A DNA stretch of 64,000 nucleotides, from contig CM038228.1 of assembly GCA_021442155.1 (NCBI GenBank), forward strand, positions 8,907,179-8,971,178, given 5' to 3'. Of the stretch, positions 37,348 to 48,059 are shown in pieces. Origin of the DNA: Cymbidium sinense (Eukaryota; Streptophyta; Magnoliopsida; Asparagales; Orchidaceae). A program made the position numbers and the translations under genes. Numbering within the stretch: the first letter of the stretch is position 1; each line of letters starts with the position of its first letter. Under the pieces are notes generated by a model that worked only from the letters and a program-made list of their open reading frames with translations, made no database searches and was not told where the DNA came from.

Positions 37348-38821
37348 AAGGGTGCCCATTAGGTGTGGTGTGGTGACAAGGAAGCATATGTGTTGGCAAT
37401 GATCAACAACATCGAAAAATCACAAGCACTAACAAAAATAATCTACCCCTAACCTAAGGTGTAGAAGGAATCTGAAGCTTAGTGCAATGTGGCTCTACTT
37501 ATGTCCAAAACATAAGACAAAGAGAAATCCTCTAAGGGATAGAGTAGGTGAACCTTCCACTAAGGAAGCAGGTTCAAGTCATCCACAAGGGGATGAGAGG
37601 TTTGATTTGAGTCTCACTAGGGAGAAATTTGATTTGTTTAATTAAGTTCTGCTGGGGAAGAGGGTTGAATTTATTTCAATTTGTTGTTTGTTTTATTGTG
37701 TTTGTTTAGACTCCACCAGGGATAAAGAAGTGAACTCTCCACTAGGAGGCAAATTCAAGTCATCCACAAGGGAGGGATGTGAAATCGCTAAGATTAGAAT
37801 TCTAGATCCGCTGAGGGACTAGAAAGACTTGCATCTCACTGAGGAGAAATAAAAGATTTAGATTTAGATTGATTGATTGTTGTGTTTTTTTTTGATTTAT
37901 TTTAGATTTTAGATGGGTCCATGGTTTACGATGGATTATTAAGTAGGAGCCATGGAGGCCTATACCAATCCAAAGGGGTAGTCTACCAAACATAAAGTAG
38001 GACCAGCCAACCAAAGAGATGCCTTTCGGTATGCAGCAGCTATGCTAGGAAGAAAGTATAGTAGACTTACATCCTCCAAAGTAGGGACTATTCTTTGGGT
38101 TAATCTATTGGCAACAAGATTGAAACTATTGAGAATCTTTGAATGGGAGACTTAGATCGACTCAAAGATAGTCAAAGATTAATTTCATATTTTTTAGATT
38201 TGTTTTGATTTGGTGGACCCGTGGGTTTTGATGGACTACACTAAGTAGGCCTGAGACCTAACTTATCAAATCTCCTTTAAAGTAGGGACCAACAACTATA
38301 CTAGGAAGAAAGTATAGTAGAATTACATCCTCCAAAGTAGGGACCAGTTGCTGGGGTAATCTATTGGCAAGGAAATAGATTGAACTCAACCTAGGGCTGA
38401 CTATTGAGTGAATGCTGCTGGGAGACTTAGATCAGCTCAAAGATAGTCAAAGATTAATTTCATATTTTTTAGATTTGTTTTGATTTGGTGGACCCCATAG
38501 GTTTGCGATGGACTACACTAAGTAGGAGCTATGGAGGCTTAGACCTAACTCAGACTTACCAATCCAAAGGGGTAGTCTACTAACCACAAAGTAGAACTAT
38601 CCGACCAGAGGTGTGCCTTTCGGTTTGCAATGGTCAAGTTTTAAGAAGAAAGCGTAGGGACTCACATCTTCTAGAAATAAGAAACCAATGGGGTGATTTG
38701 TTGGCAAGGCAACAAATCAAACCCAACCTAAGGCTGACTATTGAGTGAATGTCATTGGGGGACTTAAATCAACTCAAGGATAGTCAAGATTAATTTCATT
38801 TTTAATTTTGTTTTGATGGAT
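37348..38821 (-). mobile_element. Second internal region of complex A, 3' tail repeats only
   Basis: Matches 10,343-11,200 and 55,403-57,000. It contains tandem units that open with 'gatgg(g/a)tcc' or 'gtggaccc' at about 37,912, 38,213 and 38,488, spaced 301 and 275 bp. The next unit opens at 38,816 and is lost in the gap after six bases. It shows that LTR-2 has internal sequence on both sides. No coding sequence is present in this piece. Confidence 0.8.
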
Positions 38822-38921
38822 NNNNNNNNNNNNNNNNNNNNNNNNNNNNNNNNNNNNNNNNNNNNNNNNNNNNNNNNNNNNNNNNNNNNNNNNNNNNNNN
38901 NNNNNNNNNNNNNNNNNNNNN
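38822..38921. other. Assembly gap, exactly 100 N
   Basis: A run of exactly 100 N is a conventional placeholder of unknown size. The left edge lies in the tandem repeat of the retrotransposon tail and the right edge in unrelated sequence, so the two sides are joined only by scaffolding. Any reading frame that crosses it is an artefact. Confidence 0.97.
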
Positions 38922-39227
38922 TAACATTTCAAATATTCAAAGAGAAGCTTTACTTACATGAAAAGACATCCAATCTAATATGGATTTATCCTCAACTACA
39001 CATCAAATTTCTTGCTTGTTAGAAATCAAACTTCAAACTTATTATGAGTCTTTTGTGAGTTTAGTATTGGCCTCCTCAAATTTTACTTGCATTTTAAATA
39101 AGTGTTCTATTCTTTCAAAAAATTTCTTTAAGTGTTCTCACTCTATTTCTCTTTGATTTAACATTTATCTTCATATTTATCGTATATCTTTTTGTTTAAC
39201 TTAAGTTTAGATGATTTTCATTTGAAT
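38922..39227. other. AT-rich spacer after the gap
   Basis: No feature recognised. It does not match the retrotransposon family. Confidence 0.6.
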
Positions 39228-39690
39228 TTGTTTAAGTCTTGAATTTCAGTCTAAATTTTGGCATTTACATCGACATCGTCCCACATAGGGGCTGCATCGA
39301 ACTATTTTGGTCTGCTGCACTAATGAGTAGTGAGCGGTGTCTTTGTGACACCCAATGTCTTTCAATTATGTTCTAATGAGAATAATGAGACCTTCAATCA
39401 CCAACATAAAAGTAAGTACAGAATATTCCATACACATTCAAGCCCTTTTCTGTTTAAGTTTAAAATTCAGTCTAAATTTCGGTAGCATTCGGCATAGGAG
39501 GCTGCATCTAACAATTTTTTTTTGCTTACTCGGTATGCTCTAATGAGCATAGTAGTGTCTTGTGATACCATAGCCATCTCTTTACACCTGCTACGCATTA
39601 TTTAGCATTAGCGGGGTCTTGAAACCTGCAAAAAGAAGTACAAGCACATATATGCAGATAATTTTCACACACATTCAAACCCCTTTTTGT
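39228..39690. repeat. Tandem duplication of about 225 bp
   Basis: Two diverged copies lie next to each other (about 39,228-39,450 and 39,456-39,690). Both share 'ttcagtctaaattt', then 'gctgcatc', 'taatgag', 'gtgtctt' and finally 'cacattcaa..cccttt'. It lies at the downstream end of the E2F-like pseudogene. Confidence 0.6.
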
Positions 39691-40660
39691 TTCATCAATA
39701 CCCATGTAGTGAGAAGAGTTCGCGCTTGGCTATGATAAGAGGGGTAGAGAAGAAGCAAGCTCTCAAAATCTAACACGTTTTCTTTCCTTTTAACTTCTTC
39801 CTTTGGTGCTTTGGGAGGATTAAATGGACCAAACACAAAAGACTTTGAGCCTTGCAATTGCCTCTGTCTTTGTTGCATTCCTTTAGGTCATGGCTTAGCA
39901 CTTGAGTTTTGTTGGGCTTTTGATCAATTGAAGATAGTAATTTTGCTCTCTTAACCTCCACATTTGTTAGCTTTATCCCAAACATTCTTTTCCAGACTTG
40001 GTGTGATAGGAGGTATAGAAATTGTAACACCACTCACACTTCCCTTTGGCTCCCAACCACCAAAATGTTGGTTTCTTGCTCTCTGATTGATGAGTCTTTT
40101 CAATGAGATTTAAAAAGATAACACATTTGCAATGTCATAGTCTAACTTTTTGCATTAGCATTTCTCATGTAAGATGGGTTCTGGCCATCACCAAGCAAAA
40201 ATTTTGCAGCTTCATCAAGTGATACCATTTCTCCTTTCTTTCTACAACACATTTAGGCTTTTGCGTAGTATCATTTATGCATGATCTTCCTTCCCCAGAA
40301 TCATCATTGTGATTTATAGATTTATCATCATCTTCGTCATGAAACTTTTGTTGATGAGCATTCCAAAGAAGATACAGTATCCTTCACATTCCCTTCCTTA
40401 AGTTGTTCAAGAGCAAGAGAGATCCCTTTAAACCCAATCCACATATATATGTTCTTTGCTTTCCTATCAAAGCCCCAATGCTCTCCATCACATTCACAAT
40501 ATCATAGATCCCCCCTCCTTTCAACATCCAGCTTCATGGCGGCATCATCCAAGCAGACCGTGTCCACATCATCTTTGTTGTAAAGGGATACAAAGTTAGA
40601 GCACAGAAGATCCAAAGATTTTTGCTTCCGGCTATAGGCATGGTGCTTGTTGCCAGATTC
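39691..40660 (-). pseudogene. Atypical E2F (E2Fe/DEL family) pseudogene, probably retroposed
   Basis: Atypical E2F proteins are cell-cycle repressors that bind DNA through two winged-helix domains without a DP partner. On the minus strand the first domain reads SRKQKSLDLLCSNFVSLYNK (near 40,640-40,580), then LDDAAMKLDVERR, then after a one-base frameshift in a G run IYDIVNVMESIGAL (40,510-40,470). The second domain reads MVSLDEAAKFLLGDGQNPSY (40,230-40,170), then YDIANVLS (about 40,140-40,118) and KPTFWWLGAKG (about 40,070-40,045). The C-terminal part gives KRMFGIKLTNVEVKRAKLLS and KSFVFGPFNPPK in different frames. At least four frameshifts and several stops make it dead. Both domains and the tail lie in about 950 bp with no room for introns, whereas plant genes of this family are normally split, so a processed copy is likely. 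No poly-A remnant was found. Confidence 0.8.
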
Positions 40661-41050
40661 TCTTCTCTGCCATGGATGAGAAATTTGGGAGAGAGAGAAG
40701 AGCCTTTGTTCTCTATGGTTCCCCTTGCCATTCTTTATTTTGAAGGAAGAAGAAGTCGAGCCATTCAGCGATCCTTTCAATCTCTGAAAGAAGATCAAAC
40801 CGCTCTCTCAACTTCAGAGCCAAACCAAGTAAATATGAAAATGGAAGAGAGGGCTTGTGCCTGGCTTGTGGTTCTTGCTCATGCCATGTATCAAAGGGAG
40901 GGAAGAGTCTTCATTTTCTGCGGTTCCCCTTGCAATTTTTGCATTAATTTTGGAGAGCGAATCAAGAAAGAGGGAATGGTGAAGAGAGTGGGAGCAGTTT
41001 CATTCCTTAGATCGAGCGGGTCAATTTTGGGAGGAACAGTGTGAGTGGGA
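40661..41050. other. Upstream end of the E2F-like pseudogene and a local duplication
   Basis: The minus-strand sequence continues upstream of the first winged helix (HHAYS and a basic segment), possibly the original N-terminus. Two similar pieces about 215 bp apart (near 40,690-40,735 and 40,905-40,950, both with 'ggttccccttgc.att') indicate a local duplication. The 140-codon + strand frame at 40,622-41,044 is antisense to the pseudogene and has no recognisable domain, so it is not annotated as a gene. Confidence 0.4.
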
Positions 41051-41386
41051 TAGAGTCGGGTTAGGTTTATTAAATGTAAATAGTTTTTAAAATTAATTTT
41101 CTAAGTATTTAATCCATCTTAATATGAATTTTACAATAACCTCAATATAAGATTTATTAACTGTTGATTCAAGGTTATTCTGATATTCCGAACATAACGG
41201 CATATTTAAATCGGATTTAGTTCAAGTCAGTGTCGAATCGAGCTAATTTTGGTTCAAAAATATGCATTATCGTTTCTGATTGCTCGACATTTGTATAGTC
41301 TTGTCCGAATTGAGCATGGATAGTCTCATTTGATAGATTTTGATATTTTGAAGCTAACGACACAATCAATTTTATGAACATAGGTT

Positions 41387-41703
41387 GTTTGAGTATCGTC
41401 ACAGCTTCTCGACTCTGATATACACGTCGATATATTGATAGCTAGATCACTTGATCGGTTGATCTTTTGATTATGCAATATTTATATTCTGACCAATTTT
41501 TATGTTATAAATGTGATAGCGAAGTCCGTTCGTCGATCGGAGGTCATTTGGGCATCGTCGCAGCCTCTCGACTCTAATATGTGCGTCGGCACATTGACAG
41601 CTCAATCGCTCGATCGATTGATCGTTAGATTGTGTAATATTTATATTTTGATCAATTTTGACATTCTAAATGTAATGACAAAGTCCGTTCATCGATCGGT
41701 CAT
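41387..41703. repeat. Two-copy tandem repeat, unit about 158 bp, CpG-rich
   Basis: Copy 1 is 41,387-41,546 and copy 2 is 41,547-41,703. Each contains 'atcgtc.cagc.tctcgactct', 'gatcgg/gatcga' and 'aagtccgttc.tcgatcgg'. Most differences are C/T or G/A changes at CpG sites. It resembles satellite-like or transposon-terminal repeats. There is no coding content. Confidence 0.75.
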
Positions 41704-41829
41704 TTTATTGATTTTGGCGATGTTTGGTGCATCTCTGCTCCGATTTACAAGCTTACATCAAAGGTTCATCAAATTTGGATTTTGAGCTTGACTCGACTGA
41801 TGTATCACGCATGGAGGTCAACACAAAAA

Positions 41830-43420
41830 AATATGCTTAGTAAAAATAATTACTTTCCATTAAAGATATCTATTATGTCATAGTGTTTGTCAATATAAAA
41901 ATGCCATAGAGGATGTGCAATCGTATGAATTCATGTTAGACTAATCATTTGTCATAACATGTAACTACATTCTCTAGAATAAATATCAACTTCCCATGTT
42001 ACATTGCTGATCATCAACTTGTTGTATGGTGTTCATTGTCTAATAATGAATCGTTCTTTAATTTTTTAGTTATTTTTTTAATGTATTCTTCAATTAATAG
42101 GTCTAGATCTTCCTGTCATTTGGCTAAGTTTAATATCCTTTTAGATCTCAGCTCCATAATTATTTCTCTTATCATATCAATGAGGTCTACAATTGATTTA
42201 CCTCGAGTTCTCCAATCCTAAAATTAAATGAATTATACATATTATTTGTGTTAAATTAATTCATTATCTCAATTGAAACAACACTTTTACATATATGATA
42301 AAGAAATCAAGTATGCATAGACTTTCAGTTTGATATTAAATATCTTAATTAACTTAAAATCAAGTCTTCTATATGTATTTGTTGTGGACCAATTTAGGCT
42401 TCATAATTTGTGACTGTCGGGATAATGAAAATACCTATTTAGATTTTTTTTTTTTTATAAATGATGTCTATAAGCACTATGCTATGAATTGAGGAAGGCA
42501 TTTCTAATTTTGTAACCTTTCTCCATACTTGAAGATGCAATTCACCTCCTAATATTTCAACCACAAAATGATTGTCATGTTTTATTTGATTTCATTTCAA
42601 CTATCACAAAAGCTAAAGTGAAAATTTCATTATTGCTATCAAAAGTATTTATAGATACCAATATGTCCAAAATACTTTGATCTAAGGTGAAAAGCACCAA
42701 GCCTTATTAGATGACTCAAACCATTAAAGAAACTATCAATGCAAACCTTAAAGATAAAATAGAATTTCTTGAATGAGCAATCATCATTATCATAACTATA
42801 TATAATATGAGAGGTGGATTTCCATTAATAAACCTTGCTCTTAATGTAGGAACCCTTTATAATTATCATCAATTTATCCAAATATGATATTTCAAGCTTG
42901 TTCTTTTGAGTGCCATATCTTTATATAGAATATTCATGACCATTTCCTCATCTATAATTTATTATTAATCTATTTTGGTTGGATGTTCATATGCTTCTTC
43001 ATAATTTATTACATCCCATGAGTACTCAAGTAAATATGGTAAGTTTGTTTCCAACTCTGTTAACACTTGAAGACAAATATGTTGCAACTAATTTTTCACT
43101 TCAAAAGTGCAATCATCTACATACAGTGATTCCCATATTCTCAAAGGTGACCCTCAGTGCGAACATATAACTATAACTCAAGTCCTATCACTTGTTTTGA
43201 TTTTTATTTCAAAATTGTTTATAATAGATATGGATTAGAGGACTTTCTTGAAACACATTGAATCATTAAATAATGAGCCAACCACTAAAGCTTCATCATC
43301 CCCACCTTGATAAATAAGAAATTCATCATTGCAAGCTTCATAATGGATGTTGTTAGCGGAATTGTTACAACTCGGTTTATATCATTTTAGTATTTGAGTA
43401 TCATTCCTAAACCCTATGCC
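41830..43420 (-). pseudogene. Mutator-like (MULE) transposase pseudogene
   Basis: MULE transposases cut and paste DNA transposons. On the minus strand, in order: an N-terminal DNA-binding part (DDEALVVGSLFNDSMCFKKV near 43,300-43,240, then NNFEIKIKTSDRT), a block with DDCTFEVKN near 43,110, the catalytic-domain blocks FYFIFKVCIDSFFNGLSHLI (near 42,760-42,700) and SNNEIFTLAFVIVEMKSNKT (near 42,640-42,580), then IDMIREIIMELRSKR near 42,190, and a C-terminal SWIM zinc finger (VDIYSREC... near 41,990-41,900). The finger is ruined: its second Cys is Tyr, and TGA stops replace a Trp and the next Cys. Numerous other stops and frameshifts occur. No terminal inverted repeats or target duplication were located. 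Confidence 0.78.
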
Positions 43421-46400
43421 TTGTGAGCACATCTCATCTTCTTTATCATCTTTTAATGTAACCACCACCTCTCCTTAACTATTTGATCCTTTCTATTACC
43501 CCAATATCAGTACTAATAAAATTGTATTTTTTGAGAGAAGTTCATAGATAGGATAGTATAATTTGAAATCATGGCCATTAAGTCATGCATTCAAGCTCTT
43601 GTCTAAGAACAAAGAAATTTTTAAATCTTTCTCAGATTTAATAGTTCTTTGCTTACCACCTTCATATCTTATCCTACCTTGCTTTTTAACTTTAGTTTAA
43701 TATCCCCCAAATTTATAAGTTATAAATAGTTATTCATTCACAACCACCATCAAACTTTTTCTCAATAATAATTTTAAAAAATCTCCATAGGCAAAATAGA
43801 ATTTCGAGAATATTAAAAAAAAGCTAAAATTCAACAAACAAAATCAATAATAAATAAACTAAAGCTATAAGTAAAATATAAATTTTGCAATACATTGATA
43901 TTTTTGGTTATTGATATTTGTAGTTACTAATATTTGATATATATATATATATATATGAACAACATATATAATGCCCTACCATAACAACGTAGAGATTGTT
44001 GAACCCTAACATGACTAAATGACTTATCAACAATAGAAATGTTAGACATGGATGAAAGTTGGGTTAAAAAAATGACAAGTGAATCTTATATTTTGTTGAG
44101 TTATGCTATAAACAGGTGTCCTCTTTTTATTTGTTAAGTTGATTAAATTTGTGTGATGCCAAGGACACTTATCATCACCTAGTGATATCAATAATTAGTG
44201 ATAAAAGGATATGTTCATGTGAAGGATAGTAGGATGGCTTCATAAAAATGCAGGAGTCTTCTGCTTCCCCTTAGATTTCCCTCTTCTCTATTAATTTTTC
44301 TTGCAATTTTTTCTCAACAACATCCCTCCTCTTCTTGAATCTACTAAAGTAATCAACAAACTCGGTGATCATCATTTATTAGTTATCAAATGTGATCAAA
44401 ATTGAATAGTTTTAGCACTTTAGGAGCTTTTGTGATAAATAACAGATCTTGAGCCAGTTTTATTTCATGAGCATTTTTGCATCACTTCACCTTCTCTATA
44501 ATCGACAGCATCATTTCACCATCTTTATAATAATATCTAATGTATTTCACTCATCAATATTTTAAAATAATAATCAAATGTGTAAATATCTTCTTTTTGT
44601 CATTGATTATCAAAATCTTTGAACACGCTTCTTTACTCATGCTTAGATTACCTATATGTAATTAAGCTCATGTTAGTTTATAGAATAATGTTGAGAAATT
44701 AAAGTTTTAGGTTTAGGTTATTAGGATATGCTTTCAACCATTTATCTTATAGCCTACATGCACCATTTCCTCATTTCTTTGGCAATGTAAGGTCTTTTTC
44801 AATTAGACTAGGACTGCTTCATATTAGAATGCTTTCTTGAGACTTCTTTTTCTAAAAATAATATCTTTAAGCATTACATTATCATTGCATTCAAGTATTT
44901 TTACTAGAGAATTAACTGCTAATTTTTTTTTATGTATCAAAATCTTTTTTTCTACTATTCAATTTATTGAAACTTCACCTATTTTTTGGCTATCATGAGT
45001 AATGTATTGAATCTATATAGCAATTTGATGTCATTTTTTATTGGTATAGGATATAAAGTCCCGATTGGAGTTTATGTTCTATATCTACTATCACTTTCAG
45101 TGTGTTTCTATGATATACTGGAATTTTATTACATAAAATTTTTTCAAGATGAATTTTGATCTATTTTCTCAAATATTTTGATAATCAAGTCTTTGATATA
45201 ATATGATTAACAATATAATTTGTGGAAGTTAATTTATTGTAGATATATGTAGACAAAATGAATTGCTCAATGCTAGTTTGGGACAAGCTGCATTGGAAAA
45301 CTAAAGCAATAATAACTTTAATTAGAACTTCTATTTAATCTCATTATTATAAAACTTGTGTTCTTTGAGCTACTGATTGCTTGACTATAAACAAAACACA
45401 TTTTGTTTTTGTTTGGATTGATTGAAAGTGAAATGAAATGAAATGTTATTTTGTGGAGCTTTTTATAAAAAAATTTCATTTATAAATAAATTTATGTATT
45501 CATATCTATCATTCTAACTAACAATTTTTTCTAGACTATTGTTGAATCCAAGATTTCTATAAGCATATATACATGTGACACATCTTATTTTGTTAATAAA
45601 GAATAAACTAAGTGCTTTAAACAAACAACACGATGTTCTTGAATATAGGGGTTGTTTGGTTTGTTGATCTTTGAGCATAAAGTAAAGTAAATGTAGGGGA
45701 TTTTAACTTTTTGCATGTTTGGCATAGTGCAAAGTAAAATTCTAAAGTAATACACGTATTTAAATTATATTGAAAGGCTAATTTTGGATGCATTTGGAAT
45801 TCTCTTGGTTTAGGTGAATTTCAAATACACCGTCTACTGTAAAGCTGCATAAGAGTAAGTTATTGGAGTAGTTATGTTTAAACTTAATGAATCTATGATT
45901 GTGGTCCACAACGAAGAGCTGAGGGATTATGTGAAGCTCAAATCAAAATCATAAGATGTAATACTCAAAATATTTAATGAAGCATTATTTATAATTAATC
46001 ATTAGTTTATTATTACATAAAAATATAGCTTAAATTGTTTCAAACATTCATTATACCACTTGATTTTTTTTATCTCACTTATGCTATAGAGGTTCAATTT
46101 GCCTAATTGAGTAACATGAAAGTTATATGAAATAGAGTAATAATATAGTGACAATAAATTATAATTCCAATATAAAATGAGAGATATTTCTACAGTTGTA
46201 AGTCTAATTTTGATAAATATTAAAAGATTGAGATGAAAATTTATCATTCTTGTGGCATAGTTTTCTTAAACATTTTCAAATTGATTACTTTCGTTTGACC
46301 AAAAGCAATGCTAGATAATTTAGGAAATCTCATATTTAGCCAATGAAAACTCTAATATACTTATTTTACTACAAAATTCAGGAATTATCACTTCATATGA

Positions 46401-48059
46401 AGCTTTCAAAGTCATTACAAAATATTTTTTTCTTAAGTCGACATTTGCATTCTTAGTGAATTGTTTAGCAAATCTTTTTGTAGCTTGCTCCTCACTTAGA
46501 GCTCTTAGATAAATATATTTTTCATTCAAAGAAATTGCTAAATCCATGTTTTTCTTCAAAATTTTGTTCAACTTTTATTAAGTTACTATTATTTTCAACT
46601 AAATTTTGGTGATTATTCACTATGAAAAATATATTTATTAACTTGACCAATATCTCTATATCATACACATATATAAGTTGTATGGTGGCATTTGAGTATA
46701 TGTTCTTGCAATGAATCAAAAGGATGGGAGCAACAATAAAAGCAATTGAGTTCAAGTTATTCTCTGATAATTAAATATCTATATTAGAGTCAATAATTGC
46801 AATCATTTTTCTTACATATGAAGAAAAACTTGCCTCTCTTATCACAGAATCCAACTTTGTATCAATGGATAAAAATATGACTATTTATTTTTTTTCATAA
46901 CTTATCTCCTTATCAACACCTTCTAAATCCAATGAATAATAACCTCCTTCCAATACTAGAATCTCATCCAAAGGATTTTTCCTATCTTTTGGCCCTAGTC
47001 AACTTCCACTAATATTTAGATGAGATGTATTAAATTATATTACTAAAAAATAGAGTCATGTAGAGAACCAAATAAAAAAATATTCATTTATCAAAAAAAA
47101 TTAAATTAAAATTTTGAAAATCTTAATCCACTATCATTGGTTAACGATCGATGTTTGTCTTAATAGATTTTTTTTCTAATATAATAAACACAATCAAAGT
47201 CATTCTTTCATATGCATAAAAGGTTCTCACTTCATCATTCAAACAACATGAACTTACTTTTGAAAATAATGCATAACTATCATTTGATTAACTTTACAAA
47301 AGTACTTAAAAAAATCTATATCTTCATTCTCTTACCAATCTTTTTGATATATTTTGGAAAAAAATCACCACAATCCTTAAAAGCTTTTATTGAAAATATG
47401 AACCAAAATTGGTTCAAACTCCACCTCTTTTTTTCTCCCAAAGGAAAGTAGTAAAAGAAGCAACCTTAGTAGATTTTGACATCAACGACCTAAAACCATA
47501 AAATTGAGAATCTTGGCTACCTCAAGGTAAAATGGAAGACACAAGCCATATCTTCATTATCATCATTAAAGCACAAGTCATCCTTTTTTAAAGAGTTTTG
47601 GAAATCATCAACTTCATCAACTTTGACTATAAAATCTTTCTCAAACTCATCTCTTGATATAATAACATTAAATTGTACACTAAGAGAGTATTGACGATCC
47701 AAGAAGTGAAAAAAAGAAGATTAAAAGTGCATTGAAGGATGACTTAGCGAAGGCTAAGAGAGAATATGTAGAGAAATAAATGAAGAAGAAAGAAAACTAT
47801 TTATAATGAAAGTCATGATAATTCAATCCGCGAGTTGTATTCAAGAATGATTATTTCAACATTCACAGTTTTAAATCTAATGATGAATGAATCTTAACCC
47901 TGGCTGATTTGATTATAAAATATTTGTAAAGCTTTAAAGTTAATACTTGCCATTACTCATAACTACAAAAAGAACAAAGGCCTATGGAAACTCTAGTTGG
48001 ATTAACCATAACATTGTCATTCACTTTCTCTATTTATTTCCATTTTTTATTTTCATATC
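43421..48059. other. AT-rich stretch without recognised genes
   Basis: Very AT-rich sequence with only short frames. Minus-strand open pieces at 46,002-46,247, 46,320-46,571, 46,522-46,755 and 47,517-47,702 lie close together and could be remains of one gene or transposon, but no motif convinced me. At 45,648 'ggggttgtttggtttg' followed by 'catgtttggca' resembles the terminal style of many plant MITEs, though the partner end was not found. It contains none of the giant-LTR family. Confidence 0.5.
43937..43956. repeat. (AT)10 microsatellite
   Basis: Perfect AT run upstream of the MULE pseudogene. Confidence 0.9.

Larger units (their letters stand above)
3355..38821 (-). mobile_element. Complex A: tandem Tat-lineage Ty3/gypsy retrotransposon with a nested solo LTR
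   Basis: The order is LTR-1 (3,355-10,342), internal region (10,343-21,912), LTR-2 (21,913-37,347, split by LTR-3) and a second internal region (37,348-38,821) running into the assembly gap. LTR-1 and LTR-2 are in the same orientation and are each other's closest match (compare 4,640-4,810 with 23,195-23,370, or 5,370-6,480 with 31,946-33,060). The sequence after LTR-2 repeats the sequence after LTR-1 ('ctacccctaac..aaggtgtagaagg' at 10,440 and 37,441). That makes an LTR-int-LTR-int tandem rather than a simple element. All recognisable pol domains read on the minus strand. Tat lineage is inferred from two RNase H domains plus integrase style. The element is dead, because every domain carries stops or frameshifts. 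Confidence 0.85.

Noticed and set aside
38813..39022. Reading frame crossing the N run
   Set aside because: An artefact of translating unknown bases; the two sides are unrelated sequences.
40622..41044. 140-codon + strand frame
   Set aside because: Runs antisense to the first winged-helix domain of the E2F-like pseudogene and shows no family motif of its own.
45648..45830. MITE-like terminus 'ggggttgtttggtttg'
   Set aside because: No matching inverted end or target duplication could be found, so it is only mentioned in the spacer entry.
46320..46755. Adjacent minus-strand frames considered as RhoGAP or other host gene remains
   Set aside because: Only a vague resemblance of one segment (NSIAFIVAP) to a RhoGAP motif; the flanking catalytic region could not be found.
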